Part shown: piece by piece, positions 1-11,055 of the stretch
Layout of the letters: every line of letters starts with the position of its first letter
Numbering within the stretch: position 1 is the stretch's first letter
NCBI GenBank assembly: GCA_943736015.1
Contig: OX031063.1
Coordinates: forward strand, 21,497,501 to 21,561,500
From: Tridacna crocea
Lineage: Eukaryota; Mollusca; Bivalvia; Cardiida; Cardiidae
DNA length: 64,000 nucleotides
Reading direction: 5' to 3'
Notes under the pieces: generated by a model
Told to the model about the DNA's origin: nothing
Seen by the model: only the letters and a program-made list of their open reading frames with translations
The model's database searches: none
Made by a program: the position numbers and the translations under genes

Positions 1-904
1 TCATTTTCAATATTAGAATTACTAAATAATTCTTAACATGGAAAACTTTGATGTTTGGGTTAAGAGCTGACAACAGGCAACACCCTTTAATATGGCTGTA
101 TGTATGAATGTATTTTATTTTTTGTCTACAAATTCTTATTGTGATTATATAATGTATTTAAAATTATAAACTAATATTTACACCTTATTGCCTTGCTTAC
201 TGCATGAAACATATCTGTCCTTGTATGAACTGTCATCTAAAGTGGCCAGTTATATATTGTAACAAGCATACGGAAGGCCAAATATTCCTATGCTACATAT
301 TCTTCAGCAACATCACAGAATGTCTTTGGAAATTTCATTGTTCTGCTGTATACCCTAAAAATAATAAAAAAAAAAAAATCATATTCTCTTTTTCATTTCA
401 TCTCAATCTGAAAATCTGGGGAAGAAAAAAAGGGATTTTTGAAATGGGTGTTTTTATACTCCACTTCATTCCATTTGACGACAGAATAACCTCCAGCATA
501 ATATCCAGCATGATTATGATTGGACTGTTGGATTGTTGGTGCATCTCCAACCCTTTACTGATTTACTTCACATGTTATTTGTACTAGTAAGGAGTTGGGG
601 TATGTCATAGTGCCCCAATGGCAGCAGAAGTACACGAAGTAGGTCTTAAAATGCATGTAAATTTGAATAATAATAGAAGTATGGAAATTATGGAAGGTGA
701 CAATATGTTATTTTGCAGCCCGTGCAAGTGTTAGTTAATGGCAGAAAATGTAGTTTAAAAGTAGGTCAAAAGTTGCCATGTCCCTCTGTCCTTTGATTTC
801 TTTTACCTGATTTCAAAAATCTTTTTTTTTTTTGCCATCAAATTACACTTGCATTGATCATAAAACAACATATTGTCATCTTCACAATACTTTCCATACA
901 TTAT
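1..904. other. AT-rich non-coding stretch
   Basis: No coding exon, RNA gene or clear repeat boundary is seen. Homopolymer A and T runs are frequent. The open frame at 204-587 has no recognisable domain and low-complexity composition, so it is not called a gene. Confidence 0.6.
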
Positions 905-1131
905 TTAACCCTTTCCCAAAAAAGCCCAGGTTTTTATAGTCTGCAGTAAAAAGTCTTTTAAAAAAAACTGTGGGAAAAGGAGAAATTGCTTGTAACGAGC
1001 AATTTCTCCTTTCCACAGTGTTTTCTACCCTTTTTGAGAACTTTCTGCCATTTTCTCAAAATCTAAAATTGTCGTCTGTAAACTCTTTCAGTTTGGAAGA
1101 GTCCAAAATTTGTCGTTTGGGATAGGGTTAA
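905..1131. mobile_element. TTAA-bounded MITE, family B
   Basis: Family B is defined here. It has TTAA at both edges and outer ends of the type TTAACCCTTTCCCAAA. The central palindrome has arms reading GGAGAAATTGCTTGT and ACAAGCAATTTCTCC, flanked by TGTGGGAAAA and CACAGTGTTTTCTA. The inner flanks read GTCTGCAGT on one side and GTCGTCTG on the other. It carries no open frame, so it would need a transposase in trans. TTAA ends are typical of piggyBac-type elements; that assignment is inference. Confidence 0.8.
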
Positions 1132-1152
1132 AGTCAAAACTGGCTTTGTTCA

Positions 1153-1316
1153 ACCCATTAACACACAATCCCTACTTTTGACAACCCTGAGACAGAAGCC
1201 TTTAGAAAACATTGTGGGAAAAGGAGAAAATGCTGTTAACCAGCATTTTCTCCTTTTCCCACAATGTTTTCTACCCTATCAAGGACAATTTTCATAATCT
1301 GCGCTACCTTTAATTA
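1153..1316. mobile_element. MITE family A, truncated copy
   Basis: Family A is defined here. Intact copies are about 215-240 bp, bounded by TTAA. One end reads CCATTACCACACAATCCC and the other, inverted, reads TTACCAAACGACAAAATTTT. The central hairpin has arms GGAGAAAATGCTGGT and ACCAGCATTTTCTCC extended by GTGGGAAAA and TTTTCCCAC. This copy has the first end and an intact hairpin (1220-1268) but loses the second end after the CTACCC segment. Confidence 0.75.
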
Positions 1317-2643
1317 ACAGTGTAATGCAGCATCTTTCACTAAAATAGACGACACTTTTGTAAATGAAGCCAGGCTTGAATGAAATAGTGATGCATTTGT
1401 GTAACTGTCAACATGATATCAGTCATACCAATTTGATAAACTATAATATTCTTAATTTCTGGAGTTTTTACTTTTACCAATATCTGAAGTAACATGCACA
1501 TGGACATCCCAACAAAACCCAGAGAGAACTGAACCGTAGTCATGGATTACTTGTATTATGCATTAAATTAACCACTGAGTCATGAAGTAATCCTGAAGCC
1601 CTTTATAGCTGTCCAGCTGAATAAAAATCAGGACATTACTAATGTCACAAATGGTATAGAAGGACTGTATAGCCCTAGGTGACAATACCAAATTCTGCTC
1701 CATTTTTAACCCAGTCTATAATGATTGGTTCATTCAAGATCAAGATGAGACTGCAAAATCTTCTTCCAATATACCAGTAATCTTATATCTACAATGATTC
1801 TCTGGGCAGATGGCCTGTGAGTCTGGGTAGAGGTGAACCACTGAAACAGTAATACATGCATTCAATTTTCACTAACCAGTGATGTAAATAAGAATATGGC
1901 TGTTGAAATAAAATCTGTTTTACCTAATTAAGTTACCTGAAAGCAGATGGCCAAATTCTGTGTCTACTGGAATGGAATGATGAAAGAGTCAGAAACCAAG
2001 GCTAATCTGCATCTTCATAGTATGATTCTGTTTGTGTATCACATGTCGGAGGATCCATTCCCATTGGCCAGAGAAGCGCAAAATAGTTCCTTCTGTACTC
2101 TGAAATATCATTTACAAAACAAGTGAGAGCTCCAAATATTGTTTAAACATTTTATAAAGGTTAAACCCTTTGATTACATGAAAATGACTGGATATATGGA
2201 AGTGACCTACACATCAGTTTTTAGGGGTGTTTCTTAAGAGTTCTTCCACATAAGAAGATGTATAGACTTTACATTTCATTAAAATCAGATACATGTAGGT
2301 CTACAACCTCCAACACAATCAAATAGTGGCTGTATCTCTGGATCAGATGAAAAAAAAAAATCATAAGGGCTATACTGCATGTACCACATGTAATAAGGAG
2401 TCCTTCAGTAGTCCCACCTAACGTCATGTGTACAAATCGTTATGAAAATTACATACATGCATTAGTTCTGCAAGGACAATAGTTGAAAATTGTCCAAGAA
2501 GAGCCCTTAACAAATCTGAGAGTAATTATGGACAGACCAGCAACCTGATTCTAATCTTTCCCCTTATCATTATCATGGGTATGCCTAGTGACTTAGTAAT
2601 ATACAGTGCTAAAAACTTGGAAGTGTTTCTTTTCCATCAAACC

Positions 2644-2951
2644 AAGAGCCGGTAGCTTAGTCAGTAGCATGCAGCACTTGAGAAAGAGCGGGTCGTGGGT
2701 TCAACCCCAAGCTCAGAAAATTTCTTTCGGTGGATTGATGATAGTCCCTTGTGACAGGATTCATTCTTCTCCCACCTCTGACTATAGTCTCGACAATGGC
2801 TATATGGGATAACAGCCAGTGGCCTGGAAAGGAAATTGTGCAGACAACTTGTAAAAGAGACTCCAGGAAAGCATGGACAGGTGCACTGGCTGCCACAATA
2901 TAACTGAAATAATGTTGGAAAAGGTGTTAAATACCATACAATCAATCAATC
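2644..2951 (+). mobile_element. tRNA-derived SINE
   Basis: The head (about 2646-2712) resembles a tRNA: an A-box-like TAGCTTAGTCAGTAGC and a B-box-like GGGTTCAACCCC. A non-tRNA body of about 230 bp follows, ending in AATCAATCAATC, a short tandem tail typical of SINEs. A possible 8-bp target duplication (TCTTTTCC at 2628 and 2950) is weak because the left copy is not flush with the head. Open frames through this stretch are by-products. Confidence 0.7.
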
Positions 2952-3110
2952 TTTTCCCTCAATTTTCATCTAAAAAATTTTGCATTGGTATGTAGCCCAT
3001 AGCTTGCAAGAAGTAATGTATGCAATAAGAATATAATCCTGCTCAAAATTTTCCAAAGCCATTTCTCAGTGGCGTTAGAACTAGGGATTAGACTAGATTT
3101 AGATCTATAA

Positions 3111-3323
3111 TTAACCCATTACCACTCAATCCCTATTTTTTACGCCCCTGGAAAAGAACCCTTATAAAAACATTGCGGAAAAGGTGAAAATGCAGGTAAC
3201 CAGCATTTTCTCCTTCTCCCACAATGTTTTCTATCTAATCAATTGAGCCACACTGAAATTGTTGTCTGCAAATGCTTTCAATTTGGACAGAGCTCAAATT
3301 TAGTCGTCTGGTAAAGAGTTCAA
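3111..3323. mobile_element. MITE family A
   Basis: The left edge is TTAACCCATTACCACTCAAT and the right edge is GTCTGGTAAAGAGTTCAA, where the terminal TTAA has decayed. The hairpin core is at about 3175-3224, with a G to C mismatch in its left arm. Confidence 0.8.
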
Positions 3324-3602
3324 CCGTCAATAAACATGTTTTGAGTATAACCGCACCCTCTGAACTCAGTCTCAGGTTTAAGCATTAGGTTACTATCCAT
3401 GCATTAGAATCAATCGAAACTGGGTCAACGAGGCTGGAATATCCGAGGATCAGACATAATTATGCACATTTAATCTTTGCAATACCTACGCAGTAAATGG
3501 GTCAATCGAGCGCTGAATTATGCGTAAAAATGATCATTTTTATTAAATCATCCCACATTCATGGATCGAAAAGTTCTTCAATAGTAAATGGAGGTGACTT
3601 AC

Positions 3603-3664
3603 CGATCGTGAACGGGTTTCCGTGCGAACTGAAATCCGCATCTGTTTTCTGGCTTTTCGCCCAT
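3603..3664 (-). CDS. Candidate first coding exon of an unidentified gene
   Basis: On the - strand an ATG at 3664 opens 20 codons (beginning MGEKPENRCG, ending RKPVHD) and runs into a strong donor, CG|GTAAGT, at 3602. The local sequence is richer in CpG than its surroundings. Just upstream (higher coordinates) is a foldback-like element. Beyond it, at 5362-5600, lies a CpG-containing stretch with CACGTG and ACGTCA. If the element is an insertion, the gene's promoter has been separated from its start codon by about 1.7 kb. No downstream exon was recognised in 1-3600, and the peptide matches no family I know. Splice prediction and RNA evidence are lacking. Confidence 0.4.
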
Positions 3665-3667
3665 TCT

Positions 3668-5361
3668 GTTTATTTGGTTTACAGTCAAAACGTACCCAAA
3701 CCAAAACGTACCCAAGTCAAAACGTACCCAAGTGGAGTCAAAACGTACCCAACTGAAGTCAAAACGTACCCAAGTGGAGTCAAAACGTACCCAATGTGAA
3801 GTCAAAATGTACTCATGATTTTTATAGTGTTTTTATCTTCCATCTTTCCACAAATTGATAGCAATATTGTTTTAACCATCTTGATGATGATAATTTTCAA
3901 TTCTGCTTTAATTCAAATTTGCCTTACATGATGAAAACAAATAACGAAGCATATCACAGAACATGTAGCTAAGTCTATTAAACGCTTCATGATAAAATTA
4001 CAGTGTATGTGTATCTCTCCTTTTAGGCAAATACAATTAACATTAGGGAAAAAGCATCAGATACCTTGATATCGTTATCCATCATTATTAATAAACATCT
4101 TAACCTTAAAAAAAATCGGGAAAAAATCTTCATAGGAATTAGCACTTTCTTAAAAATGAGATGTTAATTACATTGTTTGGATAACAAAAGGTGCAATTTT
4201 CACACCCAAAAAGAGTTGTAATAAACTATAATTATGTGGTGAATAAAGGAATTATTCACAGTGGTATTTAAGCTGCTGTATATTGCCTATTATATATTTG
4301 AATGCATTGTAAATATTGATGATCTGACAGTTTGCTTTAGATGAAAAACTGAAGGGTTTATTTTTTATTTCTTTTTTTTAAATTCATTAAATGATCTGAT
4401 GGAAATTTTTCTTATATTTTCATTTTCTTCCCTTTGAAAGTTCTTCTTTGTAACATTTTTATCATCAGGAAATTCCCTAAATATGGATAAGTAAAATCTT
4501 TTAAAGATTTTGTTGTCTATGAGTGGTGACACGGTTACACCTTCTTATCATTACAAGTACAAAAATTTACCCAATTTTTCAGTTAATTAAAATATTAACA
4601 TTTAGAGGATGAATATTAGAAGACATTCTTCACTGAAAATATTGTAAACTTAACTCTTTACCAATCAATAAAATCTTGGACTCTCCCAGATTGAAAACAT
4701 TTGCAAACAACCGTTATAATATAAGGCTTTGAAGGGTAAAAAACATTGTGAGAAACGGGAGGAAGTTGTTACAATGTTGTAAAAAGCCATTTTTCAGAAG
4801 GATTATAAATACTACAGATTGTGTAATTAAATGTAACCTGTGCTTTTTGTGGTTGAAAAAAAAAAAAAAATGTTCAACTAAATATCATTGAGCATTTTCA
4901 TTTTAAACTTAAATTGACTTGATCTAACCTATCATTTGTTAACTTTGAAAATGGGATGGGTGGTGAATATAATTAATAAGTTATGTAGCATTGTGTACAA
5001 ATGTTTGTAAATCTTCTTTTATGAAAATAAAACTGTTAATGACAACTAGTTTGTTACACCTGATTAGTCCTGACATAAACACATCACCCATAATTGAATG
5101 TAACGTGGGATTGAAACCATCTTCATTTTTAAAGAATTAAAAGGATATAAAGTGAGTCAGGAGTTAAAACATCCTTCAGAGGTAAGATACATGAAGTTTT
5201 TAATCTTTAACTAACACTGAAATTATTTCAATGAAAATTTACTTTGGGTACGTTTTGACTTAAATTTTGGGTACGTTTTGACTTATTTTTTGGGTACGTT
5301 TTGACTTATTTTTTGGGTACGTTTTGGTTTGGGTACGTTTTGACCGCATCCCGTTTATTTG
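3668..5361. mobile_element. Foldback-like element with CAAAACGTACCC arms and 9-bp flanking duplication
   Basis: The left arm (3684-3815) carries seven exact or near copies of GTCAAAACGTACCCAA. The right arm (about 5243-5344) carries five in inverted orientation. The outermost two units match in both arms: a GTC unit, then AC, then a unit lacking the GTC. GTTTATTTG occurs just outside both ends (3668-3676 and 5353-5361), consistent with a 9-bp target duplication. The 1.4-kb core is AT-rich and has no gene. It contains a decayed MITE. The tandem-subrepeat inverted arms recall foldback elements; the superfamily is uncertain. Confidence 0.65.
4650..4795. mobile_element. MITE family A, decayed 5' part
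   Basis: It begins TTAACTCTTTACCAATCAATAA and continues through the GATTGAAAACATTTGCAAAC and GGGTAAAAAACATTGTGAGA segments, then is lost. The hairpin is no longer recognisable. It lies inside the core of the foldback-like element. Confidence 0.55.
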
Positions 5362-5600
5362 CATGGGGTTTTTAGTCGAAAGCAATTTTTAAAATAGACG
5401 CCCGTTTGTTCTGTTGTATCGCTCTTCGCAAGACTTCAGCGAATTCGGTTAATAAACTTGCTCTCCTGTCGAATTTGAACCTTCACGGTCCTCCATTTTG
5501 TATTTTCGTTTACCTTAGTTTCAGGCTGTCACGTGATCAATACGTCATGGTCATCGATGTAAACAAAAATTTAGTCGGCTTGGTTGGAAATGTACTAGAT
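5362..5600 (-). promoter_or_regulatory. Possible promoter / 5' leader region
   Basis: This stretch has more CpG than its surroundings. It contains a CACGTG E-box at 5530-5535 and ACGTCA at about 5542, a CRE half-site. It sits on the 5' side of the candidate exon at 3603-3664, on the far side of the foldback-like element. The role is inferred only from composition and position. A long open frame on the + strand here has no recognisable domain. Confidence 0.25.
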
Positions 5601-5756
5601 TTAAATTTAATTCTTCTGTCAGCGAATGGAACTTTGACCAATCGCACATTTAAAGAGTGTCATCCTCATATTAATTTACATACTTTTATATGGTGTGATA
5701 TGAATTTACTGCTTTTGAACGTCTCCCACTGTTTACATTTGGACGCTATTGTTACT

Positions 5757-6680
5757 TTAATCCATTTTTACATTACTAGTTCTGGTGTTTTACAGTCAGT
5801 ATCGTTGCCCACTGCGAATGAATTAAACCCTTTCCCAAACAACAAATTTTAGACTCTTCCAAACTGAACTAGTTTGCAGACGACAATTTAAAACGTGGTG
5901 AAAATGGTGGGAAGTTCTCCAACAGGTTAGAACACAAGAGCAATTTCTTGTCTTCACATTGATTTTGAAAGATTTATACTGCATACACTTAAAAAAAAGG
6001 GTTGTCTGGGAAAGGTTTAGATGACCAAAATCGACATGACCAAAAGGGATTGAATACTGCTCTGATGGCACTACATTACATGCCTACGAACACATAAAAG
6101 AAGAGGGCTTGAGGACAATGAATCGCCAGTACATTCACTTCGCTGCTTCCAAGACCCTACTGAAGAAGGGCTCGCAAGTCATCATCACACTTAATGTGAA
6201 GAAATACCTCCAAGAAGGGATGAAGCTGTTCCGCTTAGCAGATGGAAACATTGCTGCATGTGGAAACAGATCGGGTATAATAAAGCCATGTTTCCTTAAA
6301 TGTGTGACTGTAAGAAAATGGCCCTTCTAAGGGCCAACCAACAATGACCCTTCCAAACACCAACGGCCCTTGCTAAGGCCACCAGTTTCACAGAAATCTA
6401 TCTTTGCGAAAAATTGTCTTAAAAACGGCCCTTCTCAGTGCTAACACATTGAAGTAAACGGGGAAAGACGTTACCCTCATTATCCCCTTTCTCAATAAAT
6501 AAAAAATGACGCAAAAATGGGTTCTTTCTCAGGTATTTCCTGGGGCAAGAAAATTCAGGGCCCTTGCCTAGTACTGGTAAAAACAGGAAGTACATGAATA
6601 TGTGAGCTTCCAGTCAAATTTCTTTACATTGTTTATTGGTAAAAAATCACCGGGACAAAAGAAAAGGAACACGTTTGTGA
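5757..6680 (+). repeat. Left arm of a large inverted repeat carrying a KptA fragment
   Basis: This arm pairs with 7857-8842 in reverse orientation at high identity over nearly its whole length. Shared blocks include the sequence around CAGTCAGTATCGTTGCCCAC, a family B-like MITE (about 5823-6022), the KptA-like frame and the stretch ending ACAAAAGAAAAGGAACAC. The right arm has about 67 extra bases near 7920-7990. The spacer between the arms is about 1.2 kb. Confidence 0.8.
6043..6330 (+). pseudogene. Tpt1/KptA-like RNA 2'-phosphotransferase fragment (left-arm copy)
   Basis: The frame from 6043 reads GIEYCSDGTT, then a helix-like AYEHIKEEGLRTMNRQYIHF, then NVKKYLQEGMKLFRLADGNI, then SGIIKPCFLK. 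In Tpt1/KptA (tRNA splicing, transfer of the splice-junction 2'-phosphate to NAD) the C-terminal half has HGT, GL..M.R.HIH, a segment on the pattern of IDVEKALQDGIKFY, and G.I.P.YF. Here HGT is DGT and the first His of HIH is Tyr. The N-terminal half is absent and a stop lies upstream at 6037. A donor-like GTAAGA follows near 6309, so this may descend from one exon. It is probably non-functional; family assignment is by motif only. Confidence 0.55.
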
Positions 6681-6919
6681 AACACTAATGCCCACGTTTA
6701 TGCAGACGGACAGGCTGACAAGAGTAAAGCTATATGGCCCCAATCTTCCGATGCGGGGCCATAAAAATAGAATAGATCTATCTCAATTAAACAGTTTATT
6801 GATTGCAAGAGTTGTGATGACAATTTTCGGAAGATATCATTCAAATCGGCACATGTAAAGGTTGAGAAAGTGTTACTTAAGGCACACAAATTGGATGTAT
6901 CGAAGTTCACCTATCCTTA

Positions 6920-7035
6920 TTTTTCCATACCGTGTTTTCTACCCATTTGGAGAACTCTCCGCCATTTTCATCAAGTTTAAAATTGTCGTCTGCAATCTGT
7001 TTCAGTTTGGATGGGTCTAAAATTTGACGTATAAA
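6920..7035. mobile_element. Half of a MITE (family B-like)
   Basis: The right half only: CCGTGTTTTCTACCC, GGAGAACTCTCCGCCATTTT, AAAATTGTCGTCTGCAA and a decayed terminus near GGGTCTAAAATTTGACG. The left half and hairpin are missing. Confidence 0.5.
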
Positions 7036-7143
7036 TAAATGTTAATTTTTTCCACAGTGGGCAACATACAGCATGGAAAAACCAGAGCTAAATGGAAAAA
7101 TTGATTAAAGAATGAAAAAATACAGTCCACGTTCTACAATCAT

Positions 7144-7825
7144 TAACTCTTTACCAAACGACAAAATTGTAGACTGTTCTAAATTTGCAGACGACACAAA
7201 TGAAATTTTTTCTTGGAGGGTAGAAAACATAATATGAAAAGGAGAAAATACTGGTTGCTAGTATTTTGTCCTTTTCCCAAGATATTTTCAAAAGCCTTAG
7301 TTTTCAGGATCAGAAAAGAAGAGAAACGGTCATAAGCAATTTCTCGTTTTTCCACAAGGTTTCATTGAACTGATGTTTAACGTAAAGTTCTCTGTATAAA
7401 CCTCAGAGTTATTTCCCTTCTGTAAACATCTGCTGGATAAATGCTTGACATGTACCTGCAACCTCTGTAAGACATGAAACAGAACAACATGAACTCGTAA
7501 ATAAGTAGATAATTGCATATTGTACCATACATTCTTATTAATTTAGTTGTTTTGAGCCTCAAAATTCGTACGGCGCTCATGTAATTGGTACGGCGTAACG
7601 GGCACTGTTGATCCCGTGCAAGAATGTCTAAAATTGGCAAATAACTTGACAAATATGAAAAATTGGCAAGTAATATCGCTAGATAGGTTAGATTATATGC
7701 TTTTCAGTATAAAAATACCAAAAAAAGCATACAATATAATTCACATTTTGGTACGGCGTGTTTTAATCCGTACGGCGTATGGTACGGCGTATTTTTCTGG
7801 TACGGCGTGTTTTAGTAGGACCGTG
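7144..7825 (+). repeat. First copy of a direct duplication with GTACGGCGT motifs
   Basis: It shares extended similarity with 9386-10012 in the same orientation. Both copies start with a decayed family A MITE (TTACCAAACGACAAAATT) and share the segment around CACAGAGTTATTTCCCTTCTG. Both contain a cluster of GGTACGGCGT (7566-7580, about 7583, 7751, 7772, 7783, 7800). Just downstream an inverted ACGCCGTACC at 7848-7857 pairs with the last unit. Open frames here have no family resemblance. Confidence 0.7.
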
Positions 7826-7856
7826 ACACACGCGGTCATACTAAAACACGCCGTAC

Positions 7857-8842
7857 CAGAAACACATGTTCTTTTTCTTTTGTCCTGGTGATTTTTTTTA
7901 CCAATAAACAATGTACAGAAATTTGACTGACAAATATTGATTGACTGATTTTATGGTGATTTACGTCACTTTAAGTACATTTTTTTACTGCGGAAGCTCA
8001 CATATTCATGTACTTCCTGTTTTTACCAGTACTAGGCAAGGGCCCTGAATTTTCTGGCCCCAGGAAATACCTGAGAAAGAACCCATTTTCGGGTCATTTT
8101 TATTTGTTGAGAAAGGGGATGATGAGGGTAACGTCTTTTCCTGTTTACTTCAATGTGTTGGCACTGAGAGGCCGTTTTTAAGACATTTTTTCTCAAAGAT
8201 ACATTTCTGTGAAATTGGTGGCCTTAGCAAGGGCCGTTGGTGTTTGGAAGGGTCATTATTGGTTGGCCCTTAGAAGGGCCATTTTCTTACAGTCACACAT
8301 TTAAGGAAACATGGCTTTATTATACCCGATCTGTTTCCACATGCAGCGATGTTTCCATCTGCTAAGCGGAACAGCTTCATCCCTTCTTGGAGGTATTTCT
8401 TCACATTAAATGTGATGACTTGCGAGCCCTTCTTCAGTAGGGTCTTAGAAGCGGCGAAGTGAATGTAATGGCGATTCATTGTCCTCAAGCCTTCTTCTTT
8501 TATGTGTTTGTAGGCTTGTAATGTAGTGCCTTCAGAGCAGTATTCAATTCCTTTTGGTCTTATCTATTTTGGTCATCTAAACCTTTCCCAGACAACCCTT
8601 TTTTTAAGTGTCTGCAGTATAAATCTTTTGAAAATACTGTGAAGACAAGAAATGTGTTCTTGTGTTCTAACCTGTTGGAGAACTTCCCACCATTTTCACC
8701 AAGTTTTAAATTGTCGTCTGCAAACTAGTTCAGTTTGGAAGAGTCTAAAATTTGTTGTTTGGGAAAGGGTTAATTTATTCGCAGTGGGCAACGATGCTGA
8801 CTGTAAAACACCAGAACTAGTAATGTAAAAATGGATTAATTA
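7857..8842 (-). repeat. Right arm of the large inverted repeat
   Basis: This is the reverse complement of 5757-6680 apart from about 67 bp present only here (about 7920-7990) and scattered substitutions. Its inner edge abuts an ACGCCGTACC motif. Its family B-like MITE is at about 8588-8775, ending GGGAAAGGGTTAA. Confidence 0.8.
8270..8563 (-). pseudogene. Tpt1/KptA-like fragment (right-arm copy)
   Basis: This is the partner of the fragment at 6043-6330, on the opposite strand. The frame runs from 8563 to a stop at 8270 and reads GIEYCSEGTT, HIKEEGLRTMNRHYIHF, NVKKYLQEGMKLFRLADGNI, GIIKPCFLKC. Differences from the left copy are few (for example RHYIHF against RQYIHF, and one residue shorter after SQVI). 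The N-terminal half is again missing, and an in-frame stop lies at 8564-8566. Confidence 0.55.
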
Positions 8843-9385
8843 ATGAATGAAAAAATATAACTGAGTTTTAATATTACAAATTAATAAAATAGTATCTAGT
8901 TTAAAATAATAAGTTATTATTACATATTACAAATGTTTAAGAAAATAGGTCCAGAATTGGTGTCGTTATTACTATGAATATGTAGAACATGGAGGCCTAT
9001 ATTCTGTTGAATCATCTTGATAGTTTAAATAAAAGATAAAGAGATAGTGAAAAGTAATTAAACTTCTGTAATCCATTGCGCCAATATATACATGTAATGT
9101 CTCCATGATACAGAAATCTAAATTACCAGTTTTTAAATGTTTATTTCTCGCGTATGAAAATTTATCCTGACTGGGAATCTAACTTTGTCAAGCTGGAATC
9201 CAACTTTTCAGTTTGGAATCCAATTTTTGTCTGAGTTGGATTCCTGGAATCCAACTTTCAAAATCCTAGTGAGAACACTGATAACAGTGAAATAAACTAA
9301 AAACAAAAGGACTCATCGTAGAACAACATCCACGTCATTGAGTCTGGAAACATTTTAAGGGCAAAAAGTTCTATGTACAACCATT
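8843..9385. other. Non-coding spacer between duplicated blocks
   Basis: AT-rich sequence without exons. A short tandem of GGAATCCAACTTT-type units occurs at about 9170-9260 (TGGAATCCAAC, TGGAATCCAATTTT, TGGAATCCAACTTTC). Confidence 0.5.
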
Positions 9386-10012
9386 TAATCTTAACCAAAC
9401 GACAATTTTCAAATGTTCCAAATTTGCTGACGACACAAATGAAATTTGCTATGGCAGGGTTACCAACATTTTCTTCTTTTCCCTAAATATTTTCAATAAC
9501 CTTGTTTTTCAAAACCAGCAATTTCCTATTTTTTCACAAGGTTTCATTAAAGTAATGAAACATAAAGTTCTCTGTATAAACTTCATCAGTACCACAGAGT
9601 TATTTCCCTTCTGTAAATATCTGCTGGATGCTTGACATGTACCTATAACTTCTGTAAGACATGAAATAGAACAACATGAACTCGTAAATAAGTAGATAAT
9701 TGCATATTGTGCCATACATTCTTATTAATTTAGTTGTTTTATGCCTCAAAATTTGTACGGTGCTCATGTAATTGGTACGGCGTAACGGGCACCTGTTGGT
9801 CCCGTACAAGAATGTCTATAATTACCAATGACTTGACAAATGAGAAAAATTGGGCAGTAATATCGTTGCTTAGGTTAGATTATATGTTTTTCAATATAAA
9901 AATACCAAAAAAAGCATACAATATAATTCACATTTTGGTACGGCGTGTTTTAATTCGTACGGCGTATGGTACGGCGTATTTTTCTGGTACGGCGTGTTTT
10001 AGTAGGACCCGT
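9386..10012 (+). repeat. Second copy of the GTACGGCGT direct duplication
   Basis: It matches 7144-7825 in order and orientation, including the decayed MITE start and the TACGGCGT cluster at 9755-9999. It lacks the inverted ACGCCGTACC unit that closes the first copy. Confidence 0.7.
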
Positions 10013-11055
10013 GACACACGTCATAAATGGAATGGTATGTTTAAAAGTGTGTCATTTAACAGTTTAATTTCTAGACTCCTTCACTTTGAGAACTTTTGCA
10101 GATGATACAGTGTAATATACTATTTATGTCATGAGCTTTGAAAGTTAAAAGGGAGAAATACATTGCTGGAAAGAAAGATTATGCTAATGACTTTCTCTTT
10201 TTTTCCTTTTCTCACATTTTTTTTCACCAAAACCTATTTCTTAAATAGTGACATGGAATCTAAGGACTGGTTGTTAAGATCTTGAGAAATGACTTGCATC
10301 TATGCTGTGTAAGGTTAGTACACACTGGTGCATTGAACATGGACATTTTGTTTAATGGCACTGTGATTTAAACGGGGTTGTTTCATGGTTAGAAATTAGA
10401 AGTAGCAAATTTGTGTCCTGAAAACTGAATTTGCTACCTGAGTAAAGAAGCATTTGCAAAGGAGGCTACCTGGTAATTCTGTTCATATGAAATGTTTTAC
10501 TAAAAATAAGATTTCAATAGTTCATTTAGAAATCTGTGTTAGAATGATCACATATCTGATTCTCTGCCAAGGTACAACAAAATGTGCACGCAGTAATGAA
10601 TTACTCTTGCAGTAATGAATTACTCTGTGCAATATATTTGACCTTGTTGATGACTTCATATTTCATCGTACCTAATACATGTATGTGAATTTTTGCTATT
10701 GTCCATTAAAAATGGTCAGGGTTATTACTGATGGGTGAAAAACAGAAAAAGTGAGTATAAAAGTGCAACAGTGAATAGCAGTTGCCAAACACTACATTCT
10801 CTATTAGCATGCTTTTGAAGACAGATGTTTTTTAATCCTGCCGAGCAACTTAAGGTAGATTGCTTTTGTTACCTCATTTGAGACAAGGTAGCAAGTAACT
10901 GCTGCTGCCAAAATATGTTATAAACCATCATGTGAAAAGATAATGCTGGTTATAAGTATTTTCTTCTTTTCCAGCTATGTTTTATTTTGAAAAACATAAA
11001 TCTTGTGGTGTAAGTCACATTTTATTCATTGTCTGGAAACAACTACAAATAAGTT
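10013..11055. other. Non-coding stretch
   Basis: No gene seen. It contains decayed MITE-like pieces (for example AGAACTTTTGCAGATGA at about 10088, and a hairpin-related TTTTCTTCTTTTCC at about 10960), and otherwise AT-rich sequence. Confidence 0.5.

Noticed and set aside
5406..5852. 148-codon open frame as a gene
   Set aside because: No recognisable domain. It runs across the start of the inverted repeat arm and into a MITE, and its composition resembles translated AT-rich DNA.
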